Assembly (NCBI GenBank): GCA_905215325.1
Contig: CAJMPP010000012.1
Coordinates: forward strand, 1-59,990
Reading direction: 5' to 3'
Source: an uncultured bacterium
GTDB lineage: Bacteria > Actinomycetota > Coriobacteriia > Coriobacteriales > Eggerthellaceae
DNA: 59,990 nucleotides
Part shown: positions 16,755 through 28,138 of the stretch, in pieces
Layout of the letters: each line of letters begins with the position of its first letter
How positions within the stretch are numbered: the stretch's first letter is position 1
Position numbers and translations under genes: made by a program
Notes under the pieces: generated by a model
The model's input: only the letters and a program-made list of their open reading frames with translations
Told to the model about the DNA's origin: nothing
Database searches by the model: none

Positions 16755-17599
16755 TGCTCCTGCTCGCCTTTCTGCTTGAGATAACGCTCGCGCACGGCGG
16801 CCACGAGCATGAGATAATCCTCCGGTACGGTGAGCTTGATGTTATCGCGCTTGCCCTCTACCACAAGGACGCGGCCGCCGAGACGCTCGATCAAGGAGCT
16901 GTCATCGGTGCCGACGAAGCCGTCGGAGAGCGCCGAGGCGTGCGCGCGGCGGTAGATGCCCGCACGGAACACCTGCGGGGTTTGCGCGTTCCAGAACACG
17001 CTGCGGTCGGGCGTGCCGACGATGACGCCGTTTTCCACGACTTTCAGCGTATCGATGGCGGGATGGGCCACCACGGCGCCATCGGCGTCGATGTTGCCCT
17101 TGAGGGTGGCGATGGTATGGGCGATCAGGTCGGCCGAGATGAGCGGACGGGCACCGTCGTGCATGACCACGTACTCGAACTCCTCGGGCACCAGCTCAAG
17201 ACCGGAAAACGCTGATTCTTGACGCGTGGAGCCCGCCGCGGCGACCACGATGGGCGTAGCGAACGAGAAGGGGTCGACGGCCTTGCTCAGGTACTCGCCC
17301 TGGCGTTCGGCCGGGCAGACGATGACGATGAGGCCGATGTCGCCTACGGCGTCGAAGGCCTCGACCGACCAGGTGAGAATCGGCTTGCCACCGATTTCCA
17401 CGAGCTGCTTGCCGCCTTCTTTGCCGAAACGCTCGCCCGTGCCGCCGGCCAAGATGATGGCCGCCGTCTTCGGGTTCTTGTCGACCTTGCCCTCAAGGCC
17501 GGCCAAGGATTGCGTGAGCGCATCGATGTCGAGCGCCGTGGCCAGATCGGCCGCGGCGAGCACCGAGGACGAGAACACCGGGTCAACGGTCTTGGGCAT
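16751..17599 (-). CDS. ispD: 2-C-methyl-D-erythritol 4-phosphate cytidylyltransferase with N-terminal extension
   Basis: IspD attaches CMP to methylerythritol phosphate. The nucleotide-binding block AIILAGGTGERFG appears at about residue 47 instead of the first residues, so there is an extra N-terminal helix-rich segment of about 45 residues. Other signatures are MHDGARPLIS and the downstream TPDRSVFWNAQTPQVF. Total length is 282 against about 230 normally. An AGAGGA site precedes the long start, and no good site is present at an internal start, so the extension looks genuine. Confidence 0.93.
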   Translation of the reverse strand: MPKTVDPVFSSSVLAAADLATALDIDALTQSLAGLEGKVDKNPKTAAIILAGGTGERFGKEGGKQLVEIGGKPILTWSVEAFDAVGDIGLIVIVCPAERQGEYLSKAVDPFSFATPIVVAAAGSTRQESAFSGLELVPEEFEYVVMHDGARPLISADLIAHTIATLKGNIDADGAVVAHPAIDTLKVVENGVIVGTPDRSVFWNAQTPQVFRAGIYRRAHASALSDGFVGTDDSSLIERLGGRVLVVEGKRDNIKLTVPEDYLMLVAAVRERYLKQKGEQEQ

Positions 17600-17627
17600 G
17601 GTTTCCTCTTTCCGTCGAAAACAAATG

Positions 17628-17651
17628 AGGCGGCCCCTTTCGGGACCGCCT
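17628..17651 (-). terminator. Terminator of clpC
   Basis: A 10-bp stem with one mismatch and a GAAA-type loop lies between the clpC stop and the ispD start; the minus strand continues CAUUUGUUUUC. Confidence 0.75.
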
Positions 17652-17769
17652 TACATTCTAAAGCAACTGCCGCGTTTTCGCAGGCACGCTACGCGCTGTA
17701 TGGAAAAAGAGCGCGTGACAGGCTTTCCCCAGCCGGCCCAAGCGGAGCGCAGCGGGAGCAACCAGAACT

Positions 17770-20343
17770 TTAATCCGCAGCGCCGCCGCTTGCCGACCCG
17801 CCCGAGCCGGAGACGCCGGCGTGGCCCAGATCGAAGTTCGTGAGCAGAAGCTCGGCGTCGCGCGCGATGTTATCGTGCTTGCGCGGCGCAGGGATGGAGC
17901 CCGTGCCGGGGACGAACGCAAGGCTTTCGCCGTCTTCGGAAACGTTTGCCTGGATAACCGAGCCCGACGTCCACTTGCCCTCGAGCAGCTCTTCGGACAG
18001 CGGGTCTTCCAGCAGGCGCTGGATGGCACGGCGCAGCGGACGAGCACCATAGGCGGCATCGGTGCCTTCCTTCGCGATGAGCTTGTAGGCATCATCGGTA
18101 AGGTTGATGGTCATGTTCTGGGCGATCAAGCGCTCGCGCAGGTCGGCCACCATGAGCTTGGCGATCTCGACAATCTGCTCCTGCGTCAAGGACTTGAACA
18201 CGATGATCTCATCGATACGGTTCAAGAACTCGGGCCTGAACAGCTTCTTCACCTCGCCCATGACGCGGGACTTGATCTCCTTGTCGGAAAGGCCGGCCTT
18301 GCCCTCGGGGCTGAAGCCGAGCGTGGTGGGCGCGGAGATCTCGCGGGCGCCGACGTTGGACGTCATGATGATGACCGTGTTGCGGAAATCGACCGTGCGG
18401 CCCTGGGCGTCGGTCAGACGGCCTTCCTCCAGGATCTGCAGCAGAATGTTGAACACGTCGGGGTGCGCCTTCTCGATCTCGTCGAACAGCACCACCGAAT
18501 ACGGACGCTGACGCACGGCCTTCGTGAGCTGGCCGCCCTCGTCGAAGCCCACGTAGCCCGGAGGCGAGCCGACCAGACGGCTGACGGAGTGCTTCTCCAT
18601 GTACTCGGACATATCGAAGCTGATGAGCGCGTCCTCGGAGCTGAACAGGAACTCGGCGAGCGCCTTGGACAGCTCGGTCTTGCCCACGCCCGACGGGCCC
18701 AGGAAGATGAAGCTGCCGGCAGGGCGTTTGGGGTCCTTCAGACCGGCGCGGCTGCGGCGGATGGCCTTCGACAGCGCGGTCACGGCCTCTTCCTGGCCGA
18801 TGACGCGCTCGTGCAGCACGCCCTCCATGCGCAGCAGCTTCTCGGTTTCGGCCTCGGTGAGGTTGGACACGGGCACGCCGGTGGTCATGGAGACGACGTC
18901 TGCTATGTCCTGCGCCGTTACCTGATGCACCGATTTCTGGGAATCCTCAGCCCACTTCTTCTCGGCCGCGGCGCGCTCGTCTTTCACAGCGGACTCCTGG
19001 TCGCGCAGCTTGGCGGCGCGCTCGAAATCCTGCTCGGCGATCGCCTTGTCCTTGTCGGAGCGGATCTGGCGCAGCTTGTCGTCCATCTCACGCAGCTCGT
19101 CGGGCAAGGTCATGTTGCGGATGCGCATGCGGGCGCCCGCCTCGTCCATAACGTCGATGGCCTTGTCGGGCAGGAAACGGTCCTGGATATAGCGGTCCGA
19201 CAGCGTGACGGCGGCCTGAAGCGCCTCGTCGGTGAAATGCACCTGATGATGCGCCTCGTAGCGGTCGCGCAGCCCCTCCATGATGCGCAGGGCCTGCTCC
19301 TCGTTGGGCTCGCCGACCGTGATGGGCTGGAATCGGCGCTCGAGGGCGCTGTCCTTTTCCAGGTGCTTGCGGTATTCGTCTATGGTGGTGGCGCCAATGA
19401 CCTGGATCTCGCCGCGCGACAGCGGCGGCTTGAGGATGGCGGCGGCGTCGATAGATCCCTCGGCCGAGCCTGCGCCGATAAGCGTGTGCATCTCGTCGAT
19501 GAACAAGATGATGTCGCCGGCTTCCTTGACCTCCTTGATGCACTTCTTCAAGCGGTCCTCGAACTCGCCACGGTACTTGCTGCCGGCCACAAGGGCGGAC
19601 ACATCGAGCGTGAGCAGGCGCTTGCCGCGCAGGATGTCGGGAACCTGGTTCGACACGATAAGCTGCGCCAAACCCTCGGCCACGGCGGTCTTGCCGACGC
19701 CGGGCTCGCCGATGAGCAGCGGGTTGTTCTTCTGACGGCGGGAGAGGATCTGCATGACGCGCTCGATCTCGCCGGCGCGGCCGATGACCGGGTCGAGCTT
19801 GCCGTCGCGTGCCTTCTGCGTAAGGTCGGTGCCGAACTCCTTCAGGGCGCTGTCGGGCACGGTGCCGGCTGCCTCGAAGGGGTTGCGGCCCGCGTACACG
19901 GGGCTTTGGCCTACCAGATCGTTGAGCGCGGTACGGATGTCGTCGCCCTTCACGCCAAGGCGCGAGAGCACGTCGAGCGCCGTGCCCTCGTTCTCGCGCA
20001 CGATGCCGAGCAGCAGATGCTCGGTGGAGATGTAGCTCTGGCCCATCTGCATGGCCTCGCGCAGGCTGTTCTCAAGCACGCGCTTGACGCGTGGAGTGAA
20101 CGAAAGGTGACCGGACACGTCGGAGCCCTCGTCGATGGAGGCCACCTCGCGGATGCCCTTCACCACGGCGTCGTAGGCCACGCCCAGGCGCTCGAGGGCC
20201 TGGGCGGCAAGGCCGTCCTTTTCCTGGATGAGGCCAAGCAGGATATGCTCGGTGCCCACATAAGGCTGATGCAGGGCGCGTGCCTCGTCCTGGGCCAAGA
20301 CGAGCACCTTGCGCGCCTTGTCCGTGAACTTCTCAAATGACAT
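17770..20343 (-). CDS. clpC: ATP-dependent Clp protease ATP-binding subunit ClpC
   Basis: ClpC is a Hsp100 unfoldase that feeds substrates to ClpP. The 857-residue protein has two Clp-N repeats (to about residue 140), a first AAA+ module with Walker A GEPGVGKT at residues 212-219, a middle UVR-type segment (EQDFERAAKLRDQE), a second AAA+ module with GPSGVGKT, and a Clp C-terminal domain ending in a Gly/Ser tail. It is alone: no ctsR or mcsAB precede it. A CIRCE-like element sits 48 bases upstream, which suggests HrcA control instead of CtsR. Confidence 0.96.
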   Translation of the reverse strand: MSFEKFTDKARKVLVLAQDEARALHQPYVGTEHILLGLIQEKDGLAAQALERLGVAYDAVVKGIREVASIDEGSDVSGHLSFTPRVKRVLENSLREAMQMGQSYISTEHLLLGIVRENEGTALDVLSRLGVKGDDIRTALNDLVGQSPVYAGRNPFEAAGTVPDSALKEFGTDLTQKARDGKLDPVIGRAGEIERVMQILSRRQKNNPLLIGEPGVGKTAVAEGLAQLIVSNQVPDILRGKRLLTLDVSALVAGSKYRGEFEDRLKKCIKEVKEAGDIILFIDEMHTLIGAGSAEGSIDAAAILKPPLSRGEIQVIGATTIDEYRKHLEKDSALERRFQPITVGEPNEEQALRIMEGLRDRYEAHHQVHFTDEALQAAVTLSDRYIQDRFLPDKAIDVMDEAGARMRIRNMTLPDELREMDDKLRQIRSDKDKAIAEQDFERAAKLRDQESAVKDERAAAEKKWAEDSQKSVHQVTAQDIADVVSMTTGVPVSNLTEAETEKLLRMEGVLHERVIGQEEAVTALSKAIRRSRAGLKDPKRPAGSFIFLGPSGVGKTELSKALAEFLFSSEDALISFDMSEYMEKHSVSRLVGSPPGYVGFDEGGQLTKAVRQRPYSVVLFDEIEKAHPDVFNILLQILEEGRLTDAQGRTVDFRNTVIIMTSNVGAREISAPTTLGFSPEGKAGLSDKEIKSRVMGEVKKLFRPEFLNRIDEIIVFKSLTQEQIVEIAKLMVADLRERLIAQNMTINLTDDAYKLIAKEGTDAAYGARPLRRAIQRLLEDPLSEELLEGKWTSGSVIQANVSEDGESLAFVPGTGSIPAPRKHDNIARDAELLLTNFDLGHAGVSGSGGSASGGAAD

Positions 20344-20390
20344 GAAGCCTCGATTCTCGCGGCATATGATTATGGTCTCGGTTGTTCATG

Positions 20391-20417
20391 TTAGCACTCC
20401 CGTCAAGGGACTGCTAA
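20391..20417. promoter_or_regulatory. CIRCE element (HrcA operator) upstream of clpC
   Basis: TTAGCACTC, 9 bases, then GACTGCTAA: this is the CIRCE inverted repeat with a single change in the right arm (consensus GAGTGCTAA). Its spacing is exactly right and it lies 48 bases ahead of the clpC start. Confidence 0.88.
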
Positions 20418-20669
20418 GCCGTTTACGTATCGTATACATAATAAAGTAGCCCGGAGCCGCACAACGCCCGTTGCCCTTGCTACGTGCAATCCGCACACAC
20501 CGGAAGCGCTTTTGCACCCCTTTTGCCCCTTTTCACCCGGATTTCGCAAGCGGTTCTTCACGAAAGGTCGACAAGCGCGCAAGCACGGCGCCTTGACCGA
20601 CGCACACGCTTATACTGGTTGCGAAACGCGCAACAGCGCGGCCCATCCCCCCTCAACCGACAGGATCGC
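20418..20669. other. Divergent region between clpC and the AI-2E family gene
   Basis: It must hold the promoters of both genes. AT-rich clusters around 20421-20446 and a TATACT near 20612 are candidates, but I cannot pair either with a convincing -35 box. No coding sequence is supported; the plus-strand frame that runs through it is only an upstream extension of the next gene. Confidence 0.5.
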
Positions 20670-21824
20670 ATGAACAGGCACTCCATACGCTACGCCCTTA
20701 TCCTCGTTGCCGCCATTGCCGTGGCGGCGCTGGCCGTCGCCCGATTCGACGGCTTATGCTCCATCTTCTCAACCGTCTGGTCCGCCCTTGAGCCCCTGGC
20801 CATCGGCGCGGTGCTGGCATACCTGCTGAACTTCATAGCGGCAGCGCTCGAGTCGCGCTGGTTCCCCCATACCAACAACTCGCTCGCGATCAAAACCCGC
20901 CGCCCCGTTTGCGTCATCTTGGCCATTACCGCCGTTACCTTGGCGCTTGCGGCGCTGACCGCGTTCGTGGGCGGCGAGTTCAAATCCGTGGGCGCCGCCA
21001 TCATCACCGGCGTTTCGGAAGCTGCGACCATGGCGTCGCAGGCCATCGCGAACCTACCCGGTGCACAGGCAATTCCCCTTCTGGACAACGCAACCTGGAA
21101 CTCCATCGGGCAGAAGGCCCTGGACGCCATGGGCGGCACCGACCAGGCGCTGCGCATCGTAGCGCAGACCAGCGGCGAGGTGGCCCATCTGACGCTTTCG
21201 ATCCTGCTGGGCATGGTGTTCGCGCTGTACCTGCTGCTTGATAAGGACCGCGTGCACGCCGGTGCCATGCGCGCGGCCAGCTTCATCCCCGGCGAGACCC
21301 TGCGCCGCCGCGTGCTGCACGCATGCAGCATCACCAACGACTGTTTCTCGCGCTTCATCCGCGGACAATGCATCGAGGCGGTCATCTTGGGCGCCCTGTG
21401 CGCCATCGGCGGCACCATCCTGCAGTTCCCCTATGCGGCCTCCATCGGCCTTATCGTGGGCGTGTCGTCGCTCATCCCATTCGCCGGCGCATGGATCGGC
21501 GGCATCATGGGCGCGGCGATGATCCTGTCGCAAGACCCCGTTCAAGCCCTGCAGTTCATCGTGTTCTTGGTGATCCTCCAGCAAATCGAGGGACATCTCA
21601 TCTACCCGAACGTGGTGGGACAGTCGGTGGGCCTGCCGAGCATCTGGGTGTTCGTGGCCGTGATCGCGGGCGGGTCGCTGTTCGGCCTTCTGGGCGTGCT
21701 TCTGGGCGTGCCCGTCATCTCCACGCTTCGAACGCTTGCCATGGAGCATTTCGCGAGAACAGACGCGGAGGGCGCATTGGAGCACGAAGACGGAGCCGTA
21801 TCGCAGCAGGCGCGTTCGGCATAG
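20670..21824 (+). CDS. AI-2E family transporter (permease)
   Basis: A 384-residue membrane protein of the AI-2E/PerM family. It starts MNRHSIRYALIL after AGGA. About eight membrane segments are predicted, with family blocks FRxGQ-like IRGQCIEAVILG, PFAGAWIGGIMGA and LQQIEGHLIYPNVVGQSVGLPS. Members export quorum signals, ions or other small molecules; the substrate here cannot be inferred. The tail is acidic. It converges on lysS with a shared terminator. Confidence 0.88.
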   Translation: MNRHSIRYALILVAAIAVAALAVARFDGLCSIFSTVWSALEPLAIGAVLAYLLNFIAAALESRWFPHTNNSLAIKTRRPVCVILAITAVTLALAALTAFVGGEFKSVGAAIITGVSEAATMASQAIANLPGAQAIPLLDNATWNSIGQKALDAMGGTDQALRIVAQTSGEVAHLTLSILLGMVFALYLLLDKDRVHAGAMRAASFIPGETLRRRVLHACSITNDCFSRFIRGQCIEAVILGALCAIGGTILQFPYAASIGLIVGVSSLIPFAGAWIGGIMGAAMILSQDPVQALQFIVFLVILQQIEGHLIYPNVVGQSVGLPSIWVFVAVIAGGSLFGLLGVLLGVPVISTLRTLAMEHFARTDAEGALEHEDGAVSQQARSA

Positions 21825-22024
21825 CAACGCCGAACGGGGCATCATCGCCGCGGGGCGCATCGGACGCCCCGCAAGCCGCACCCGCCTTGCCCCCTGCGGC
21901 AACCGGGCAGGTGCGACACCCAAGGCCAAGACCCCCTCGCCGGCTGCAGACCTTAAGCCCTCTCGCTGCGAAGCCCGGATCATCCGAACACCGCTCCTCC
22001 CCGACCGATCTGCCGACAAACGAC

Positions 22025-22058
22025 GAAGGCCCGCCCGGAATCACCCGGGCGGGCCTTC
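22025..22058. terminator. Bidirectional terminator between the AI-2E gene and lysS
   Basis: A perfect 14-bp GC-rich stem with a 5-base loop lies 27 bases past the lysS stop. Confidence 0.8.
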
Positions 22059-22085
22059 ATGCGTTTATCCGACGATGCGCGCAGC

Positions 22086-24029
<1,944 letters not shown>

Positions 24030-24177
24030 GGGAAAGCCCTTCTAAATACAGGGATTTGGTTGAGTAAGCGAGAGCGGCTGCGGTGCGCCGGGTTCGGCCG
24101 AAACAAGCGGGCACAGGCCCGCAGCCTTGTCCGTGAAACCGAAGGCGACGTACTGCAGCCAGCCGCAACGTCGAACG

Positions 24178-24205
24178 GTTCCGCTTGCCCGCAGGCAAGC
24201 GGAAC
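24178..24205 (-). terminator. Hairpin after greA
   Basis: A perfect 12-bp stem GTTCCGCTTGCC with its complement and a CGCA loop lies 11 bases past the greA stop. There is no U-run on the minus strand, so termination strength is unclear. Confidence 0.5.
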
Positions 24206-24216
24206 TTGCATATTTG

Positions 24217-24684
24217 CTAGTGCTCGATGTTGACGATCTTCATCTTGATGACGCGGCCGGTCGGGCCGGTGGTCTCGATCTCGTCGCCCTTCTTGTGGGC
24301 CAGCAGCGCGGCGCCCACCGGGGATTCGTTGGAGATCTTGCCGGCATGGCTGTCGGCCTCGGCTGCGCCCACGATGGTGAACACGCGCTCACGACCGCCC
24401 ATGTCGACGGTGACGGTGGAACCGATGTGCACGGAGTTGGAACGCTTCGGGGTTGCCACAACGGTGGCCTCGCCCAGGATGCGGGTGATCTCGGCGATGC
24501 GCGCCTCGAGCATGCCCTGCTCGTTTTTCGCATCGTCGTACTCGGAGTTCTCGGAGATGTCGCCGAACTCGCGCGCTACCTTGATACGCTCGCCCACCTC
24601 GGCGCGCTTCTCGGTTTCCAGATAATGCAGCTCCTCTTCGAGCTGCTGCTTGCCCTCGGGGGTAAGGATGTAGTTGTCAGCCAT
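24217..24684 (-). CDS. greA: Transcription elongation factor GreA
   Basis: GreA rescues backtracked RNA polymerase by stimulating RNA cleavage. The 155-residue protein has the coiled-coil hairpin with the tip acidic residues in GDISENSEYDDAKNEQ and the C-terminal FKBP-like domain with SPVGAALLAHKKGD. The ATG of MADNYIL follows AGGTGA; a GTG three codons earlier is possible but badly placed. Confidence 0.97.
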   Translation of the reverse strand: MADNYILTPEGKQQLEEELHYLETEKRAEVGERIKVAREFGDISENSEYDDAKNEQGMLEARIAEITRILGEATVVATPKRSNSVHIGSTVTVDMGGRERVFTIVGAAEADSHAGKISNESPVGAALLAHKKGDEIETTGPTGRVIKMKIVNIEH

Positions 24685-24772
24685 GTTGTTCACCTATCTA
24701 TACGAAAAAAGCGGTATGCGCCGGACCGCAGCCCGTTGCGCATACCGCGTACCAACCTTGTGAAGCTGCGAT

Positions 24773-25015
24773 CTACTCGCTCTTCTTGCGGGCAGCGGTG
24801 GTCTTCTTCTTGGCGGCGTCCTCGTCGTCTTCCTCGACCTCGACCTCGTCGACCTCTTCCTCGGCCTTCTTGCCCTCGCCCATGCCTTCGCGCAGGTTCT
24901 TCACGGTCTTGCCCAGGGCGCTACCGAGTTTTGGCAGATTCTTCGGGCCGAAGATAAGCAGGATCACCACGAGGATGATCAGAAGCTCAGGCACGCCCAT
25001 TCCCAGAAATTTCAT
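24773..25015 (-). CDS. tatA: Sec-independent translocase subunit TatA
   Basis: An 80-residue protein with one N-terminal membrane helix (VPELLIILVVILLIFGPKNLP), the FGPKNLPKLG hinge, an amphipathic helix and a long acidic then basic tail. TatA forms the twin-arginine export pore. A GGAGGACAC site immediately precedes the ATG. tatC is not nearby. The Tat-signal NlpC/P60 protein and a molybdenum cofactor gene in this window are consistent with an active Tat pathway. Confidence 0.94.
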   Translation of the reverse strand: MKFLGMGVPELLIILVVILLIFGPKNLPKLGSALGKTVKNLREGMGEGKKAEEEVDEVEVEEDDEDAAKKKTTAARKKSE

Positions 25016-25167
25016 GTGTCCTCCAAGTACTCGTCCCAGCCCGGGCATCGGGCCGTGATATGCAACGCCGCGTACTTTAACATAACCGCAGCTTGCCGAC
25101 GCACCTTCGATGAAAAGCACACGCGTTGGCGCAGCACTTCAGCGAAGATATACGCGGTTGCACGAAA

Positions 25168-25193
25168 AAGGCCCGGTGCGAACACCGAGCCTT
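25168..25193 (-). terminator. Terminator of tRNA-Pro
   Basis: An 11-bp stem with one mismatch and a CGAA/UUCG loop is followed by UUUUUCG on the minus strand, 10 bases past the tRNA. Confidence 0.9.
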
Positions 25194-25203
25194 GACCATG
25201 CAA

Positions 25204-25280
25204 TGGTCGGGATGACAGGATTTGAACCTGCGGCCTCTGCGTCCCGAACGCAGCGCTCTACCAAGCTGAGCCACATCCCG
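25204..25280 (-). tRNA. tRNA-Pro (CGG anticodon)
   Basis: The acceptor stem CGGGATG/CATCCCG, anticodon CGG in TTCGGGA and an encoded CCA are visible. Database frames that translate this tRNA give a well-known false peptide (MTGFEPAASASRTQ), which should be ignored. Confidence 0.95.
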
Positions 25281-25367
25281 ATTGCCGCTTTCGCAGCGGG
25301 GAATATATTAGCATAACCATGCGGCATCCGCGACGACTTTTTTCAAAATTTGCGGCCGAATGCGCGC

Positions 25368-26540
25368 CTATCGCTTGAAATTCGACAAGATTCCTGGTCT
25401 GGCCTGGGGTTTCGGTAAATAAATGAAACGCGGCTCAAAGTCGAACAGCTCGGCGGTGCGTACCTGCAGGCTGACCGTGATGCATTTCTTCATGCACGCA
25501 TCCACGCACAGGCCGCACTGCACGCACTCGGCGCAGGAGAACTCCAGGAAGCTGCCGCCGTCGGGCGTGCCGTCGGCGTTGGGGCTGGGTTTGATGGGGC
25601 TTTTGCTGAGCGCGCCCGTAGGGCAGAACACCGCGCACATGCCGCATGAGTTGCACGCGGAAGCATCGATCTCCACCCTGCCGAACAGGCGCGTTTCGAT
25701 CTGCTCGACCGCAGGCTCGCCCAAACGGTCCATGGCATCGAGCACCTGGCTGCGGCGCCGTTCTTGAAACTGGGGCAGCGTGCCCGATGCGCCCGCCCCC
25801 AGCTGCTCGCGCAGCGTGGCGTCCTTGGCCTGCATGCCGAGGTTTTTGCGGATGACCATCTCGGCGGTCTTGCCGGCCGCGCTGGCCGTCCATGAGGTTG
25901 CGCTGGTGAAGAAGCCGCGGCGCGCCTCTCCGAGCAGGCTGTTGGCGTTCTTGAGGGCAAGCCCTTCGGGGAACTCCGACGCGCGGGAGACCATTGCCGG
26001 CGCCCCTTGCGCCTGCATCAAGTTGTTGGCAGAAGCGATGGTTTCGTCCACGCCCGGCGAGGTCGCCCTGAACCTGCACGTTTTGCAGCAGCCGTCAACC
26101 AGCACGATATCCTTGGCGCCGACCGCCGCCAAACCGAGCAGCAGGCTTTCATCGACGCGCGCCAAACAGGGCACTTCGGCGAACCTGTGCGGGTCGGCCA
26201 GGCCCTTCGACGCGATGCGGGCGCACGCGATGACCGCGCGCCCGTCAAGGGCGGCCATGGCCTCAGCTGCTTCCTGCTCAAGCGCCTCGTCGACGGGGCG
26301 CACGGAGATCAGGGCCTCGGTAGGGCATACCGTCGTGCAGGCGCCGCACGCCACGCAGGCCCTGTGATTCACGCTGAGCACGTTGTTGTGCACGCTGATG
26401 GCGTCGGCCGGGCAGGCATCGATGCATTTGCGGCACGAGGCGTTGCGGTTTCGCACGGCCACGCAGCGCTTCGATGCCGGCACGACGGCCTTGTCCTCAA
26501 GCTCCTCGGCCACTTCTATGATGTCTGCGATGTTCGGCAT
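25368..26540 (-). CDS. Polyferredoxin-like protein with several 4Fe-4S clusters
   Basis: A 390-residue iron-sulfur protein with no signal peptide or membrane segment, so cytoplasmic. Cys motifs: CRKCIDACP and CVACGACTTVCP (about residues 35-80), a CCKTC group near residue 150, then CNSCGMCAVFCP and CAECVQCGLCVDAC near residues 300-350. The central region resembles no enzyme I recognise. The start MPNIADIIEV follows GGGGGA. It precedes nothing in its operon but follows mobB-mobA in the same direction, suggesting a role as electron carrier or maturation factor for molybdenum oxidoreductases; that is inference. Confidence 0.85.
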   Translation of the reverse strand: MPNIADIIEVAEELEDKAVVPASKRCVAVRNRNASCRKCIDACPADAISVHNNVLSVNHRACVACGACTTVCPTEALISVRPVDEALEQEAAEAMAALDGRAVIACARIASKGLADPHRFAEVPCLARVDESLLLGLAAVGAKDIVLVDGCCKTCRFRATSPGVDETIASANNLMQAQGAPAMVSRASEFPEGLALKNANSLLGEARRGFFTSATSWTASAAGKTAEMVIRKNLGMQAKDATLREQLGAGASGTLPQFQERRRSQVLDAMDRLGEPAVEQIETRLFGRVEIDASACNSCGMCAVFCPTGALSKSPIKPSPNADGTPDGGSFLEFSCAECVQCGLCVDACMKKCITVSLQVRTAELFDFEPRFIYLPKPQARPGILSNFKR

Positions 26541-26671
26541 TCGCTTTCCCCCTCGTCGACTTCCGCGCATATGCCGCGGCGAAGATTAGCGCATGGCCGC
26601 CGCGCAAAGCAGATTCGCTTCATAATCTGCGCGAAATCGGCGCAGGTCGGGCTCAAGCGCTTCATACGGCG

Positions 26672-28015
26672 CTACTCGCACTCGATGCGTTCCTGCACGA
26701 TACGCTCGAGCGCCGCCAGCTCATCAGGAGTGTTCGCGTTCATGAAGCACCCGCCCATGGGCTCGGCCTCAAGCACCTTCTTTTGCGGGAACTCGCACAC
26801 GCTGACCTGGTTGAAGAACACCTGCGCGCGCTTCTCCCCCTCGTTGAGCGCCTCGCGCACGGCCGGCAAGCAGCCCGAGCGGCGGTAGATCGCGTGAAAC
26901 GGCTCGAAGCCGTGCTTGTTGACGGGCACGACCACATCCGCCCCCGTCCTGGTCATCTCGAGCGCTTCGGCGACCACGAGCGACGGCGATGCGAACACCA
27001 TGTCGCAGGCCACAACGGCCACATAGGGGTTGCGGGCGCAGCGAAGCGCCGTGTAAAGGCCCGGCAGCGCGCCACGCTCGTTGACGACGTCGGACTCGAA
27101 GCGGATGCCCAGTTCGGGATACTGCTCTTGCAGAAACGCAAGCTCCTTCGGCTCGTTGGTGGTGATGATGAGCTCGTCGGCCACCGGCGAGAGCCTTTCG
27201 ACCAAACGGCAGATGAGCGGTCGGCCGCAGAACGGGACCGTGGCCTTGCTGCGGCCCATGCGACGGCTCTCCCCGCCGGCTTGGATGACCACCGACACGC
27301 GTGGACGGGCGAAGCTCGCCTGCAGATAATCCGCCAGCCCCGCCACATCGTTAATACCGAACGCAGGGATGCCGTACATGCCGGCGGCTTCAGCAGCCAG
27401 CGGGATATCGGTGACCACCGCGACCGTTGCGGCCGTGGGCATCTTGTTGGAGATGTCGGCATGGTCGGGATAGCTGCGTGCGAGGCGGTCCTCCTCGGCC
27501 TGGCTTAACGGCTGCGCCACGGGGCGATCATCGGGATGGACCTCGGCCGCATGGGGCACGGAGCCGCGTCCGAACTGGGTGAAATCCGTGCCGAGCGCCC
27601 AGCCCTTGCGAGCGCCCTCGGCGAACACCTCGGCGGTTCGGGCATCGGCCTTGTTTCCGGCGCGCATGATCTCGATGGTGGGCAGGCCGCTTTTGCGATA
27701 ACCCTCGACGATCACCACGTCGTGGCCCGGCATGCTCGCCACGATGTCGGCGCATTCTGCTTCCCCATCGGTGGTTTGGATCCGCGCCATCTGGCCCGGA
27801 GCCGCGATAACCGTCTCGCTGGCGCCGGCACGGCGATGCCGCCACGAGTCTTTCCCGGGGATGTCGATGTCGAACCCGACATGGCTGTGGTGCTTGACGC
27901 TGCCCACGTCCAGACCGCGACCGACCAGCTCGGCGATGAGCTTCTCGATAAGGGTTGTCTTGCCGGAATTATGACGCCCGACGATGGAGACCGCGGGGCT
28001 GGGGAACTTGATCAT
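26672..28015 (-). CDS. mobAB: MobB-MobA fusion, molybdopterin guanine dinucleotide biosynthesis
   Basis: A 447-residue fusion. The first half is MobB, a P-loop GTP-binding protein with GRHNSGKT at residues 13-20, a VKHH segment and VIVEGYRKSGLP. The second half, from about residue 245, is MobA with the GTP-binding signature VVIQAGGESRRMGRSK, ACDMVF and a C-terminal VNKHGFEPFHAIYRR. MobA couples GMP to molybdopterin and MobB assists. The start MIKFPSP lies 8 bases after AAGGA; an ATG two codons upstream is too close. A TATACT with an extended TG lies at 28039-28047 on the minus strand, likely its promoter. Confidence 0.94.
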   Translation of the reverse strand: MIKFPSPAVSIVGRHNSGKTTLIEKLIAELVGRGLDVGSVKHHSHVGFDIDIPGKDSWRHRRAGASETVIAAPGQMARIQTTDGEAECADIVASMPGHDVVIVEGYRKSGLPTIEIMRAGNKADARTAEVFAEGARKGWALGTDFTQFGRGSVPHAAEVHPDDRPVAQPLSQAEEDRLARSYPDHADISNKMPTAATVAVVTDIPLAAEAAGMYGIPAFGINDVAGLADYLQASFARPRVSVVIQAGGESRRMGRSKATVPFCGRPLICRLVERLSPVADELIITTNEPKELAFLQEQYPELGIRFESDVVNERGALPGLYTALRCARNPYVAVVACDMVFASPSLVVAEALEMTRTGADVVVPVNKHGFEPFHAIYRRSGCLPAVREALNEGEKRAQVFFNQVSVCEFPQKKVLEAEPMGGCFMNANTPDELAALERIVQERIECE

Positions 28016-28138
28016 GGGCATATCCTTTCGTGCGAAAAAGTATAACACGCGCTTTCCGACGCACACCCCGCGCACAAGACCAGGCCCGGGCGTTCCATGC
28101 ACTCCGTCTAACGAAATGCTTATGATTGATAGATTTTA

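Noticed and set aside
17821..20340. 839-codon open frame on the plus strand opposite clpC
   Set aside because: It is a shadow created by strong GC-biased codon use; clpC has full family motifs, while this frame has none and no ribosome-binding site.
25110..25316. Peptide MVGMTGFEPAASASRTQ-like frame over tRNA-Pro
   Set aside because: This is a translation of a tRNA gene, a well-known annotation error.
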